This document shows, one piece after another, positions 28,141 through 36,632 of a DNA stretch of 64,000 bases. The notes under the pieces are model-generated. The model made no database searches. It had not been told where the DNA came from and was given only the letters and a program-made list of their open reading frames with translations. The position numbers and the translations under genes are program-made. This DNA is from Sagittula salina (GTDB lineage: Bacteria > Pseudomonadota > Alphaproteobacteria > Rhodobacterales > Rhodobacteraceae). Location of the stretch: NCBI RefSeq assembly GCF_017813235.1, contig NZ_JAGISH010000002.1:421468-485467 (forward strand). The letters are read 5' to 3'. Each line of letters starts with the position of its first letter. Positions within the stretch are counted from its first letter, which is position 1.

Positions 28141-28199
28141 CGGGGGAAGCTCTGCTTCCCCCGAGCCCCCAACGCGGTATTTACGAACCAAAGAAGCAG
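28141..28199 (+). repeat. Stereotyped intergenic hairpin element, copy 2
   Basis: The perfect stem CGGGGGAAGC / GCTTCCCCCG (loop TCT) is followed by CCCCC, GCGGTATTT and ACCAAAGAAGCAG. It lies between the carbonic anhydrase and phoR genes. The order of parts matches copies at 6199 and 48053. Confidence 0.65.
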
Positions 28200-28253
28200 T
28201 TGTGCCGAGTGGAATACCGGCAGATCGACCGCAGATAGGCAGGAGCGCGCGAG

Positions 28254-29291
28254 ATGCGGGGCGAAGTTGAAGGGTTTCTGGCGGCTCTGCCGCTTGCCGC
28301 GCTGGTGATCCGGCGCGACGAACGCATCGAGGCGGCGAACTCGGGCGCGATGGCACTGCTGGGACCGGGGATCGCCGGGCGGCATTTCATCACTGCCCTG
28401 CGGCAACCGTCATTGCTGGATGCGATCGAAAGTTGTCTGCGCGATGGCGCGGCGCGGCGGGCGGAGTATCTGACCCGCGAGAACGGCCATGACGCCACTT
28501 ACCGGGTGCAGGTCGGTTCGGTGGTGCTGGATTCGGGGCCGGGGGTTCTGGTCAGTTTCGAGGATGTCACCCCGTTGGAGCGCGTTGGGCAGATGCGGCG
28601 CGACTTTGTTGCCAATGTCAGCCACGAACTGCGTACCCCGCTGACCGCGCTCATGGGGTTCATCGAGACGCTGAAGGGCCCGGCGCGGGGCGATCCGGTG
28701 GCGCAGGCGCGGTTTCTTGCCGTTATGGAGGCAGAGGCGGCGCGGATGAACCGGCTGATCGGCGATCTGCTGTCGCTGAGTCGTGTCGAGGCGGAGGAAC
28801 GGGTTCGGCCAACGGACCGGGTCGATCCCGCGGATCTGGTTCGCGCCACGCTGAGCGGGCTCTCGGGGCTTGCGGAAGAGGCTGGCGTGACATTGGAGGC
28901 GGCCATGCCGGAGCGCGCCTTCAGCATCTCGGGCGATGCGGATCAGTTGCGCCAGGTGCTGACCAACCTTGTGGAAAACGGGATCAAATACGCCGGCCGT
29001 GGAGCCGTGGTGAGGGTGACTCTCGGCGCGCCGGAAATGCAGCCGCGACTGCGGGCAGAGGGCGTGGTTCTGACGGTCAGCGACAGCGGTCCCGGCATTG
29101 ACCCCTTGCACCTCCCGCGCTTGACGGAACGCTTCTATCGTGTGGACGGCCATCGATCACGCGAGAAGGGTGGAACCGGGCTGGGGCTGGCCATCGTCAA
29201 ACATATCGTGAATCGACACCGCGGACGGATGCGAATCGAGAGCGAACCGGGACGGGGCACGCGATTCACGGTCGTATTGCCGGTGGGATAA
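28254..29291 (+). CDS. phoR: Phosphate regulon sensor histidine kinase
   Basis: It phosphorylates PhoB when phosphate is scarce. The 345-residue protein has a PAS-like N-terminus (residues 1-105), a HisKA box FVANVSHELRTPLTALMGF with phospho-acceptor H124, and an ATPase domain (N box NLVENGIKYA, G boxes SDSGPGID and GGTGLGLAIVKHI). Unlike E. coli PhoR it shows no N-terminal membrane helix, so it appears cytosolic. It lies directly upstream of the pst-phoU-phoB cluster. Confidence 0.9.
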   Translation: MRGEVEGFLAALPLAALVIRRDERIEAANSGAMALLGPGIAGRHFITALRQPSLLDAIESCLRDGAARRAEYLTRENGHDATYRVQVGSVVLDSGPGVLVSFEDVTPLERVGQMRRDFVANVSHELRTPLTALMGFIETLKGPARGDPVAQARFLAVMEAEAARMNRLIGDLLSLSRVEAEERVRPTDRVDPADLVRATLSGLSGLAEEAGVTLEAAMPERAFSISGDADQLRQVLTNLVENGIKYAGRGAVVRVTLGAPEMQPRLRAEGVVLTVSDSGPGIDPLHLPRLTERFYRVDGHRSREKGGTGLGLAIVKHIVNRHRGRMRIESEPGRGTRFTVVLPVG

Positions 29292-29630
29292 GCAGCCTGC
29301 GGCTGGGCACTCAATGGACTCGGCAAAAGATGGCCGGTCGGGGCAGATGGCTCACCACGGGGTGGGGCGCCATCCGGATATTTTTTGATCGGTCAGCGAT
29401 TCTAATAGGTTAGACCTGACCATAACGTTCAAGACTTCGGGGACGGCGGCGCCGAAGTGATGTTCTCTGCCCCGACGTCACGGGGTGAAAAAGGTCAGAA
29501 TAAGCGGTTAACGGACCGGGGTTCATGAAACTGTTACATGCATGTCACAAAAGCATCGCGCAGCCCCGGTAGGCAGCCCCCAAGATCATCGTGGGGATGA
29601 TCACGACACCAGAATCAGGAGCCTGATCCT
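29292..29630 (+). other. Intergenic region upstream of pstS
   Basis: This 339-base stretch holds the Pho box at 29531-29548 and the pstS leader. A hairpin-like GGGGACGGCGGCGCCGAAG segment lies near 29440. No coding frame with a ribosome site was seen, and no clear -10 hexamer could be assigned. Confidence 0.5.
29531..29548 (+). promoter_or_regulatory. Pho box (PhoB binding site) upstream of pstS
   Basis: The sequence CTGTTACATGCATGTCAC contains TGTTAC and TGTCAC repeated at exactly 11-bp spacing, the geometry of a PhoB operator. It lies 82 bases before the pstS start. Activation of the whole pst-phoU-phoB cluster by PhoB is the expected consequence. Confidence 0.75.
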
Positions 29631-30668
29631 ATGAAATTCGTGAAACTGACCGCCTCGACCCTGGCGATCGCATCCGTCGCTTCCGTCGCCGCCGCGCGTG
29701 ACAACGTGCAGGTTGCCGGGTCCTCGACCGTGCTGCCCTATGCCTCGATCGTGGCCGAAGCGTTCGGCGAGAACTTTGACTTCCCGACGCCGGTCGTGGA
29801 ATCGGGTGGCTCCTCCGCCGGTCTGAAGCGGTTCTGCGAAGGCGTGGGCGAGAACACCATCGACATCGCCAACGCGTCGCGCAAGATCAAGGACAAGGAA
29901 GTGACAGCCTGCGCCGAAGCCGGTGTGACCGACATTATCGAGGTTCGCATCGGCTACGACGGTATCGTCTTTGCGTCGCAGATCGACGGCCCGGCCTTCA
30001 CCGCCTTCGAACCGGCCGATATCTACAACGCCCTGGCGCCGAAGATCGTCAAGAACGGTGAACTGGTCGACAATCCCTATACCAAATGGAACGAGTTCAA
30101 CGGCGACTTGCCGGACGCCGAGATCATGGCCTTCATCCCGGGGACCAAGCACGGCACCCGCGAAGTCTTTGAAGAGAAGGTGCTGGCGGCTGGCTGCGAA
30201 GCCACCGGCGCGCTGCAGGCCATGCTGGATGGCGGTATGTCCGAGGATGACGCCGAGGACGCCTGCATCGCGGTGCGCACCGACGGCCGTTCCGTCGACA
30301 TTGACGGCGACTACACCGAGACGCTGGCTTCCATCGGATCGAACCAGAACGGCATCGGCATTTTCGGTCTGGCGTTCTACGAGAACAACACAGACAAGCT
30401 GAAGGTCGCCACCATGTCCGGTGTCGAGCCGGCGACCGAGACCATCGCATCGGGTGAGTACCCTGTGTCGCGTCCGCTGTACTTCTACATCAAGAAAGCG
30501 CACATCGGTGTTGTTCCCGGCCTGAAGGAATACGCCGAGTTCTTCGTCTCCGACGACATGGCAGGCCCGGACGGCCCGCTGGCCGAGTACGGCCTCGTTT
30601 CCGACCCGGAACTGGCGCAGACTCAGGAAGCCGTCGCCGACGAACAGACCATGGGCGAAGGTATGTAA
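29631..30668 (+). CDS. pstS: Phosphate ABC transporter substrate-binding protein
   Basis: A 345-residue periplasmic phosphate-binding protein with a signal peptide (MKFVKLTASTLAIASVASVA). The PstS-type start VQVAGSSTVLPYASIVAEAF and ESGGSSAGLKRFCEG contain phosphate-contacting Ser/Thr residues. The acidic C-terminus is typical of the large alphaproteobacterial PstS. A Pho box lies upstream and a hairpin follows its stop, so it is probably made in excess over the membrane genes. Confidence 0.95.
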   Translation: MKFVKLTASTLAIASVASVAAARDNVQVAGSSTVLPYASIVAEAFGENFDFPTPVVESGGSSAGLKRFCEGVGENTIDIANASRKIKDKEVTACAEAGVTDIIEVRIGYDGIVFASQIDGPAFTAFEPADIYNALAPKIVKNGELVDNPYTKWNEFNGDLPDAEIMAFIPGTKHGTREVFEEKVLAAGCEATGALQAMLDGGMSEDDAEDACIAVRTDGRSVDIDGDYTETLASIGSNQNGIGIFGLAFYENNTDKLKVATMSGVEPATETIASGEYPVSRPLYFYIKKAHIGVVPGLKEYAEFFVSDDMAGPDGPLAEYGLVSDPELAQTQEAVADEQTMGEGM

Positions 30669-30705
30669 TCCAGACCGCACAGGTCTGATTGCTCCGACGA
30701 CCCTG

Positions 30706-30728
30706 GGGGCGGCATATTGCGCCGCCCC
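30706..30728 (+). terminator. Hairpin between pstS and pstC (attenuator)
   Basis: The 8-bp stem GGGGCGGC / GCCGCCCC with a 7-base loop is followed by TTACCCTTTT. It would partly terminate or stabilise the pstS mRNA, mirroring the hairpin after livK. Confidence 0.6.
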
Positions 30729-30772
30729 TTACCCTTTTAGGACATTTATCTGCTCAAGACCTCGGGGGGCTC

Positions 30773-32236
30773 ATGCCTTTACTCTGGCTAATCGTGACCG
30801 TGCTGGCGCTGGCTGGCGCAGGTTACGTCATCGCCCGGATGCGCGCGCTGAAGAGCGCAAATGGCGACATCCGAAACCTGCACAGTCTGCCGTCGTATTA
30901 CGGCAGCAACGCGGCGATCAAGGTGATCGTGCCCGCGCTCCTTGTTCTGGTGATCTGGCTGATCGCGCAGCCGCTTTATGTGGGTAGCGTCGTGTCTGGG
31001 ATGATCCCAGACAGCGAAATTGGCGAAGGGTCCAGCCGCGATCTGGTGCTGGCGGAGGTAAGCCGCACCGCCGACGGCATCGACGCCGCTGTGGCGCAGG
31101 GTGTCATGAGCGAGGCGCAGGCGCGCGACGGCGGTGCCGACGTGGAGGTTCTGACCCAGCGCCTGAAGGATGCGGGGCAGATCGTGACCGGCGCCGTCAC
31201 CCCGGCCAAACTGGCTGCCGCGCAGCGGATGCGGGTGCTGGCAGATACAGCCCGGCAGGTGATGGCGGTGGTGGTGATCCTGCTGGCGGTCGCGGGGCTG
31301 GTCTGGGCGCTGCGCGAAACCGAGAAGGATTTCCGCGCGCGCAACACGGTGGAACGCTCGATCCGGGGGCTTCTGATCGCGGCGGCCTCCATTGCGATCC
31401 TGACGACACTGGGCATCGTACTGTCGCTCATCGGCAATACCATGCATTTCTTTCGGCTCTATCCGGCGTCGGAATTCTTTGGATCGCTGACATGGGCACC
31501 GTCCTTTGGCGGCGGGTCGCAACTGGGTATCTGGCCGCTCCTCTGGGGGACCATCTACATCAGCTTTGTCGCGCTGCTGGTCGCCGTGCCGGTCGGTTTG
31601 TTCGCGGCGATCTATCTCAGCGAATATGCCGGGTCGAAGATGCGGTCCTGGGCAAAGCCTGCGCTGGAGGTGCTGGCGGGCATTCCGACCATTGTCTATG
31701 GCCTTTTCGCGCTGCTGACCGTGGGGCCGATCCTGTTGTCGGTCTTTGGCAACGACGGGCTGGGCTGGATGCATGGTACGCGCGCCGTCCTGACCGCGGG
31801 GATCGCCATGGGGATCATGTTGATCCCCTTCGTGTCGTCGCTGTCGGATGACATCATCAATGCCGTGCCGCAGGCGATGCGGGACGGCTCATACGGGCTG
31901 GGGGCGACGAAGTCCGAAACCATCCGTCAGGTCGTTCTGCCTGCGGCGCTTCCGGGGATTGTCGGCGCTGTGTTGCTGGCGACCTCGCGCGCCATCGGCG
32001 AAACAATGATCGTCGTTCTGGGCGCCGGTGCGGCGGCGCGGTTGTCGCTGAACCCCTTCGAGGCGATGACCACCGTCACCGCCAAGATCGTCAGCCAGTT
32101 GACGGGTGACAACGACTTTGCCTCGCCGGAGGCACTGGTCGCCTTCGCCCTAGGCATGACCCTGTTCGTCCTGACGCTCGGGTTGAATGTCTTCGCCCTA
32201 TTCATCGTGCGCAAATACCGGGAGCAGTACGAATGA
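30773..32236 (+). CDS. pstC: Phosphate ABC transporter permease PstC
   Basis: A 487-residue inner-membrane permease. It is longer than E. coli PstC because of an N-terminal extension containing two hydrophobic helices and a periplasmic loop, the form common in Alphaproteobacteria. The core has the BPD_transp_1 loop LGATKSETIRQVVLPAALPG. The ATG at 30773 (MPLLWLIVTV) is preferred over the longer frame from 30689. It overlaps pstA by 4 bases. Confidence 0.93.
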   Translation: MPLLWLIVTVLALAGAGYVIARMRALKSANGDIRNLHSLPSYYGSNAAIKVIVPALLVLVIWLIAQPLYVGSVVSGMIPDSEIGEGSSRDLVLAEVSRTADGIDAAVAQGVMSEAQARDGGADVEVLTQRLKDAGQIVTGAVTPAKLAAAQRMRVLADTARQVMAVVVILLAVAGLVWALRETEKDFRARNTVERSIRGLLIAAASIAILTTLGIVLSLIGNTMHFFRLYPASEFFGSLTWAPSFGGGSQLGIWPLLWGTIYISFVALLVAVPVGLFAAIYLSEYAGSKMRSWAKPALEVLAGIPTIVYGLFALLTVGPILLSVFGNDGLGWMHGTRAVLTAGIAMGIMLIPFVSSLSDDIINAVPQAMRDGSYGLGATKSETIRQVVLPAALPGIVGAVLLATSRAIGETMIVVLGAGAAARLSLNPFEAMTTVTAKIVSQLTGDNDFASPEALVAFALGMTLFVLTLGLNVFALFIVRKYREQYE

Positions 32237-33588
32237 CCGACGCTTCGATGCCTTCGGGCGGCAAGGCTGCCCCGAGAAAATCACTGATGATCGAGGATGC
32301 GCGCACCAAGCGCCGCAACGCCGCCGAAAAGAGGTTCCAGGCCTACGGGCTGGCGGCTATCGCTGTGGGTGTGTTCTTCCTCGTGGTGCTGCTGTGGTCG
32401 ATCCTTGCCTCTGGCCTGGGCGCCTTCCAGCAGACCTTCATAGAGACACCGATCTACCTGGACGAGGCAAAGGTCGACAAGAAAGGCAACCGCAACCCCG
32501 AGGAAATGTCAAAGACCACCACCTTCGGGTACGCGCCGCTTATTCAAACCGCGCTGTGGGAACAGGTGCAGGCGGCGGGCATTGAAACACCGTTCACCAA
32601 GTCCAAGGAGATGAAGGCGCTGCTGTCCGACTCCGCCGCGGCGCAGGTGCGCGACTACGTGCTCTCGCATCCCGAGCAGGTGGGCGAAACGGTGACCTTC
32701 CGTATTCTGGCGGCGTCCCGCGTGGACGGCTATCTGAAAGGGCGCGTCGTGCGCGAGGATCTCGCGCGTGACAAGTCCATCGATGCCGAGCACCTCGATG
32801 TGGTGGACAGACTTGTTGACGCCGGGGTGATCCGGAAGCAATTCAATCTCGACTTCATAGTCGGGGCCGATGCCTCCGAGAAGCGCCCCGAGCAGGCGGG
32901 GCTGGGTGTTGCGATGCTCGGCAGTTTTTACATGATGCTCGTGGTGCTGGTGCTGGCCCTGCCGATCGGCGTGGCGGCCTCCATCTACCTCGAAGAGTTC
33001 GCGCCGCAGAACAAGGTGACGGACTTCATCGAAGTGAACATCTCCAACCTCGCGGCGGTACCGTCGATCGTCTTTGGCATCCTTGGTCTGGCGGCCTTCA
33101 TCCAGTTCGCCCATCTGCCGATGTCCGCGCCGTTGGTCGGCGGCCTCGTGCTGACGCTGATGACACTGCCGACGATCATCATCTCCACCCGCGCATCGCT
33201 GAAATCCGTGCCGCCCTCGATCCGGGACGCGGCGCTGGGGGTCGGGGCCTCCAAGATGCAGAGCGTGTTCCATCACGTTCTGCCATTGGCCATGCCGGGC
33301 ATCCTGACGGGCACCATCATCGGTCTCGCGCAGGCGTTGGGCGAGACCGCACCGTTGTTGCTGATCGGTATGGTGGGCTATGTCGCCACCAACTACCCGG
33401 ATGGGCTCGTGTCGGGCTTCATGGCGCCGAATTCGGCCATGCCCGCGCAGATATTCGAATGGGCGAAGCGCGCCGACCCCGCGTATTATGAACGTGCCTG
33501 GGGCGGCATCATTGTCCTGCTGGTGTTCCTGCTGACCATGAACATCATCGCCATCATCCTGCGTCGCCGCTTTGAGCGCCGCTGGTAA
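32233..33588 (+). CDS. pstA: Phosphate ABC transporter permease PstA
   Basis: A 451-residue permease partner of PstC, also of the long alphaproteobacterial form with a ~220-residue N-terminal periplasmic insertion. The conserved loop LGVGASKMQSVFHHVLPLAM is near residue 335. Its stop lies in a 13-bp sequence repeated 42 bases downstream. The ATG overlaps the pstC stop. Confidence 0.93.
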   Translation: MTDASMPSGGKAAPRKSLMIEDARTKRRNAAEKRFQAYGLAAIAVGVFFLVVLLWSILASGLGAFQQTFIETPIYLDEAKVDKKGNRNPEEMSKTTTFGYAPLIQTALWEQVQAAGIETPFTKSKEMKALLSDSAAAQVRDYVLSHPEQVGETVTFRILAASRVDGYLKGRVVREDLARDKSIDAEHLDVVDRLVDAGVIRKQFNLDFIVGADASEKRPEQAGLGVAMLGSFYMMLVVLVLALPIGVAASIYLEEFAPQNKVTDFIEVNISNLAAVPSIVFGILGLAAFIQFAHLPMSAPLVGGLVLTLMTLPTIIISTRASLKSVPPSIRDAALGVGASKMQSVFHHVLPLAMPGILTGTIIGLAQALGETAPLLLIGMVGYVATNYPDGLVSGFMAPNSAMPAQIFEWAKRADPAYYERAWGGIIVLLVFLLTMNIIAIILRRRFERRW

Positions 33589-33630
33589 GAAATGCCAACT
33601 TTGGCGGCGTGCTTCGGGCGCCGCTGGTAA
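33576..33630 (+). repeat. 13-bp direct repeat at the pstA 3' end
   Basis: GCGCCGCTGGTAA, which contains the last codons and stop of pstA, occurs at 33576-33588 and again at 33618-33630. It may be a trace of a small local duplication. Confidence 0.5.
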
Positions 33631-33651
33631 TCCGTTGCGGAACAAGGAAAC

Positions 33652-34458
33652 ATGACCATGTACGACGCACCGCATACCACGGAGAGAAACGTGACTAAGC
33701 AAGACATCAAGATTTCGGCGCGCAACGTGCAGGTCTATTACGGCGACACGCACGCGATCAAGGACGTCGATGTCGAGATTGAGGCCCAGACCGTGACCGC
33801 CTTCATCGGACCGTCGGGCTGCGGCAAGTCGACCTTCCTGCGTTGCCTGAACCGCATGAACGACACCATCGACATCGCCCGCGTCGAGGGTGAAATCCTG
33901 CTCGATGGCGAAGATATCTACGACAAGCGCGTGGACCCGGTGCAACTGCGCGCCCGGGTCGGTATGGTGTTCCAGAAACCGAACCCCTTTCCGAAGTCGA
34001 TCTACGACAACATCGCCTATGGGCCGCGCATCCACGGGCTGGCAAGGAACAAGTCTGACCTTGACGATATTGTGGAGAAGGCGCTGCGCCGAGGCGCGCT
34101 CTGGAATGAGGTGAAGGACCGCCTGCAAGCGCCGGGCACCGGCCTGTCGGGGGGGCAGCAACAGCGCTTGTGCATCGCGCGCGCCATCGCGACAGAGCCC
34201 GAGGTTCTGCTGATGGACGAACCCTGTTCCGCCCTGGACCCCATCGCCACCGGCCAGGTCGAGGAACTGATTGACGAGCTGCGGCAGGACTACTCCGTCG
34301 TGATCGTGACGCACTCCATGCAGCAGGCCGCCCGCGTCAGCCAGAAGACGGCCTTCTTCCACCTCGGCAACCTCGTGGAGTTCGGCGAGACCTCCAAGAT
34401 CTTCACCAACCCGGACGACTCACGCACGGAGTCCTACATCACCGGACGGATCGGATAA
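33652..34458 (+). CDS. pstB: Phosphate ABC transporter ATP-binding protein
   Basis: A 268-residue ATPase. Walker [10 protein letters not shown] is at residues 53-61, the signature [16 protein letters not shown] near 164 and Walker [14 protein letters not shown] near 184. AAGGAAAC precedes the ATG at 33652; a second ATG two codons later is an alternative. It lies 3 bases before phoU. Confidence 0.96.
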   Translation: MTMYDAPHTTERNVTKQDIKISARNVQVYYGDTHAIKDVDVEIEAQTVTAFIGPSGCGKSTFLRCLNRMNDTIDIARVEGEILLDGEDIYDKRVDPVQLRARVGMVFQKPNPFPKSIYDNIAYGPRIHGLARNKSDLDDIVEKALRRGALWNEVKDRLQAPGTGLSGGQQQRLCIARAIATEPEVLLMDEPCSALDPIATGQVEELIDELRQDYSVVIVTHSMQQAARVSQKTAFFHLGNLVEFGETSKIFTNPDDSRTESYITGRIG

Positions 34459-34461
34459 GCC

Positions 34462-35193
34462 ATGAACGAGAAGAGACACATCGTCAGCGCCTTCGACCGC
34501 GATCTCGAAGGTATTCAGGCGCAGATCATGAAGATGGGCGGCCTCGTGGAGGACGCCATTCTGAACGCCGCGCTCTCGCTCGAGACCCGCGACGAGGAGC
34601 TGGCCATGAAGGTCCGCGATGGCGACAAGGCCATCGACAAGCTCGACGAGATGCTGAACGAGGAAGCCGCGCGCGTGCTGGCGCTGCGGGCGCCCACAGC
34701 ATCGGACCTGCGCGTGGTGCTTTCGGTCATGCGCATGTCAGCCAACCTCGAACGAATGGGCGACCTCTCGAAGAACATCGCCAAGCGGACCACGGTGCTG
34801 GTGCAGATGCAGCCCATCGGGTCGACCACGTCGGCCCTCCGTCGCATGGCCCGCGAGGTGCAGAACATGCTGAAGGACGCGCTCGACAGCTACATCCAGC
34901 GCGATGCCGCGCTGGCGATGGACGTGATCGAGCGCGACAGCGACATCGACCAGATGTACAATGCGCTGTTCCGCGAGTTCCTGACCTTCATGATGGAGGA
35001 TCCGCGCAACATCACCGCCTGCATGCACCTGCATTTCATCGCCAAGAACATCGAACGGATGGGCGACCACGTGACCTCTATCGCGGAACAGGTCGTGTTT
35101 CTCGCCACCGGCAAGATGCCCGACGAGGCGCGGGTAAAGGCGGACCGGACCTCGCTCGACAAGGGGCCTGATCTCGGTCCGGAGGAGGACTGA
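34462..35193 (+). CDS. phoU: Phosphate signalling regulator PhoU
   Basis: A 243-residue all-helical protein of two PhoU repeats (each with a metal-site ExxxD pattern such as NLERMGDLSKNIA and NIERMGDHVTSIA). It connects the PstSCAB transporter state to PhoR and represses the regulon when phosphate is plentiful. It lies 3 bases before phoB. Confidence 0.95.
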   Translation: MNEKRHIVSAFDRDLEGIQAQIMKMGGLVEDAILNAALSLETRDEELAMKVRDGDKAIDKLDEMLNEEAARVLALRAPTASDLRVVLSVMRMSANLERMGDLSKNIAKRTTVLVQMQPIGSTTSALRRMAREVQNMLKDALDSYIQRDAALAMDVIERDSDIDQMYNALFREFLTFMMEDPRNITACMHLHFIAKNIERMGDHVTSIAEQVVFLATGKMPDEARVKADRTSLDKGPDLGPEED

Positions 35194-35196
35194 GCC

Positions 35197-35886
35197 ATGT
35201 CGGCTGATCAGCCCACCATTCTGGTGGTGGAGGACGAACCCGCGCAGCGCGAGGTTCTGGGCTACAATCTGGAGGCGGAGGGCTTCCGCGTGGCACGGGC
35301 TGCCAACGGAGAAGAAGCGCTGCTGATGGTGGAGGAAGAGAACCCCGACATCATCGTGCTGGACTGGATGCTGCCGAATGTCTCGGGGATCGAGGTCTGC
35401 CGCCAACTCAAGACCCGGCCCGAAACGCGCAACCTGCCGGTCATCATGCTGTCGGCCCGGTCGGAAGAAGTCGACCGCGTGCGGGGCCTCGAGACTGGGG
35501 CGGACGACTACGTTGTGAAACCCTATTCGGTGATCGAACTCATGGCGCGCGTGCGGGCGCAGCTGCGCCGCACGCGCCCGGCGGCGGCGGGGTTGCGGCT
35601 GGAGTACGAGGACATCGTGCTGGACTCGGAAACCCACCGCGTGACGCGCGCCGAAAAGGAGTTGAAGCTGGGCCCGACGGAGTTCCGGCTGTTGTCGACC
35701 TTCATGGAGAAGCCCGGCCGCGTCTGGTCGCGCGAACAGCTGCTGGACCGGGTCTGGGGGCGCGACATCTACGTGGACACGCGCACGGTGGACGTCCACA
35801 TCGGGCGCCTGCGCAAGGCGTTGGGTGCCCATGGCGGGCCGGACCTGCTGCGCACGGTACGCGGCGCGGGTTACGCGCTTGGTTAA
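35197..35886 (+). CDS. phoB: Phosphate regulon response regulator PhoB
   Basis: A 229-residue OmpR-type response regulator. The receiver domain has phospho-acceptor D56 (IIVLDWMLPN) and K in VVKPYS; the C-terminal winged helix has LGPTEFRLLSTFMEKPGRVW. It binds Pho boxes such as the one at 29531. It is the last gene of the cluster, downstream of phoU. Confidence 0.95.
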   Translation: MSADQPTILVVEDEPAQREVLGYNLEAEGFRVARAANGEEALLMVEEENPDIIVLDWMLPNVSGIEVCRQLKTRPETRNLPVIMLSARSEEVDRVRGLETGADDYVVKPYSVIELMARVRAQLRRTRPAAAGLRLEYEDIVLDSETHRVTRAEKELKLGPTEFRLLSTFMEKPGRVWSREQLLDRVWGRDIYVDTRTVDVHIGRLRKALGAHGGPDLLRTVRGAGYALG

Positions 35887-35929
35887 CGGTATCGGCATTC
35901 GCCGGGCTTGATCGAACCGCCGGGCACGT

Positions 35930-35956
35930 TACCCTCCCAAGGCAAAGAGGAGGGTA
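35930..35956 (+). promoter_or_regulatory. Ribosome-site-sequestering hairpin before the rhodanese gene
   Basis: TACCCTCC (35930-35937) pairs perfectly with GGAGGGTA (35949-35956) across an 11-base loop. The second arm contains the whole Shine-Dalgarno site GGAGGG, placed 6 bases before the ATG at 35961. Folding would hide the ribosome site; melting or binding of a ligand or protein would expose it. Confidence 0.5.
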
Positions 35957-35960
35957 TTTC

Positions 35961-36551
35961 ATGTCTGTCATTCGTCTGGCGGCCGTTCTGATCGGCCTTG
36001 CGGGGGGCGCCTTTGCACAGGAAGTCGGGATCGCGCGCGACATGGTCGCGGTCGAGGTGCCGACGCCGGGCGGCCCCGTGACCATCGAACGCATCCAGGA
36101 TCCGGAAAACACGTTGTCGGGGGAATGGGCACGCACATCGCGGGCCTGCCCGCCGTTCTGCATCCAGCCCATCGAGGTGGCTCCGGGCGTCACCACCATC
36201 GGGGAACTGGAACTGATCGAGATGCTGCGCGACCCGGATGTGCCGGTGATCGACAGCCGCACACCCGATTGGTACGCGGGGGGCTCCATCCCCGGCGCGA
36301 TCAACATCCCCTACGAATTCGTTCTGGACGAACTGGGCCAGCTGGGCTGCGAGGCCGATTTTGACGGCTGGGACTGTACGGAGGCGAAACGGGTGGCGAT
36401 GTTCTGCAACGGGCTATGGTGCGGCCAGTCGCCCACCGCGATCCGCAACATGTTGGAGGTGGGCTACCCGGCGGAGCGCATATTCTACTACCGTGGCGGG
36501 ATGCAGACATGGCGCATGCTGGGGCTGACGGTCACGGAACCGCAGGGCTGA
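35961..36551 (+). CDS. Periplasmic rhodanese-like protein
   Basis: A 196-residue exported protein with a signal peptide (MSVIRLAAVLIGLAGGAFAQ) and a rhodanese domain in its second half (PVIDSRTPDWYAGGSIPGAI, NIPYEF). The active-site region reads FCNGLWCGQSP with cysteines at residues 149 and 154, so the catalytic cysteine loop is present, with an extra nearby cysteine. A third pair, CPPFC, lies near residue 60. Sulfur or persulfide transfer in the periplasm is the expected role, but the partner is unknown. It follows phoB by 74 bases, with a sequestered ribosome site. Confidence 0.82.
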   Translation: MSVIRLAAVLIGLAGGAFAQEVGIARDMVAVEVPTPGGPVTIERIQDPENTLSGEWARTSRACPPFCIQPIEVAPGVTTIGELELIEMLRDPDVPVIDSRTPDWYAGGSIPGAINIPYEFVLDELGQLGCEADFDGWDCTEAKRVAMFCNGLWCGQSPTAIRNMLEVGYPAERIFYYRGGMQTWRMLGLTVTEPQG

Positions 36552-36632
36552 GAACCTTGACGCCGGACGCGAGGCGGTCATCTTGGCGCGGAGGGACGCT
36601 TTAGGCTGATCCCGTGTGATAATCCCGAAAGG

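Noticed and set aside
32509..34362. 617-codon open frame opposite pstA and pstB
   Set aside because: It is antisense to two unmistakable transporter genes and spans their intergenic gap. Composition artefact.
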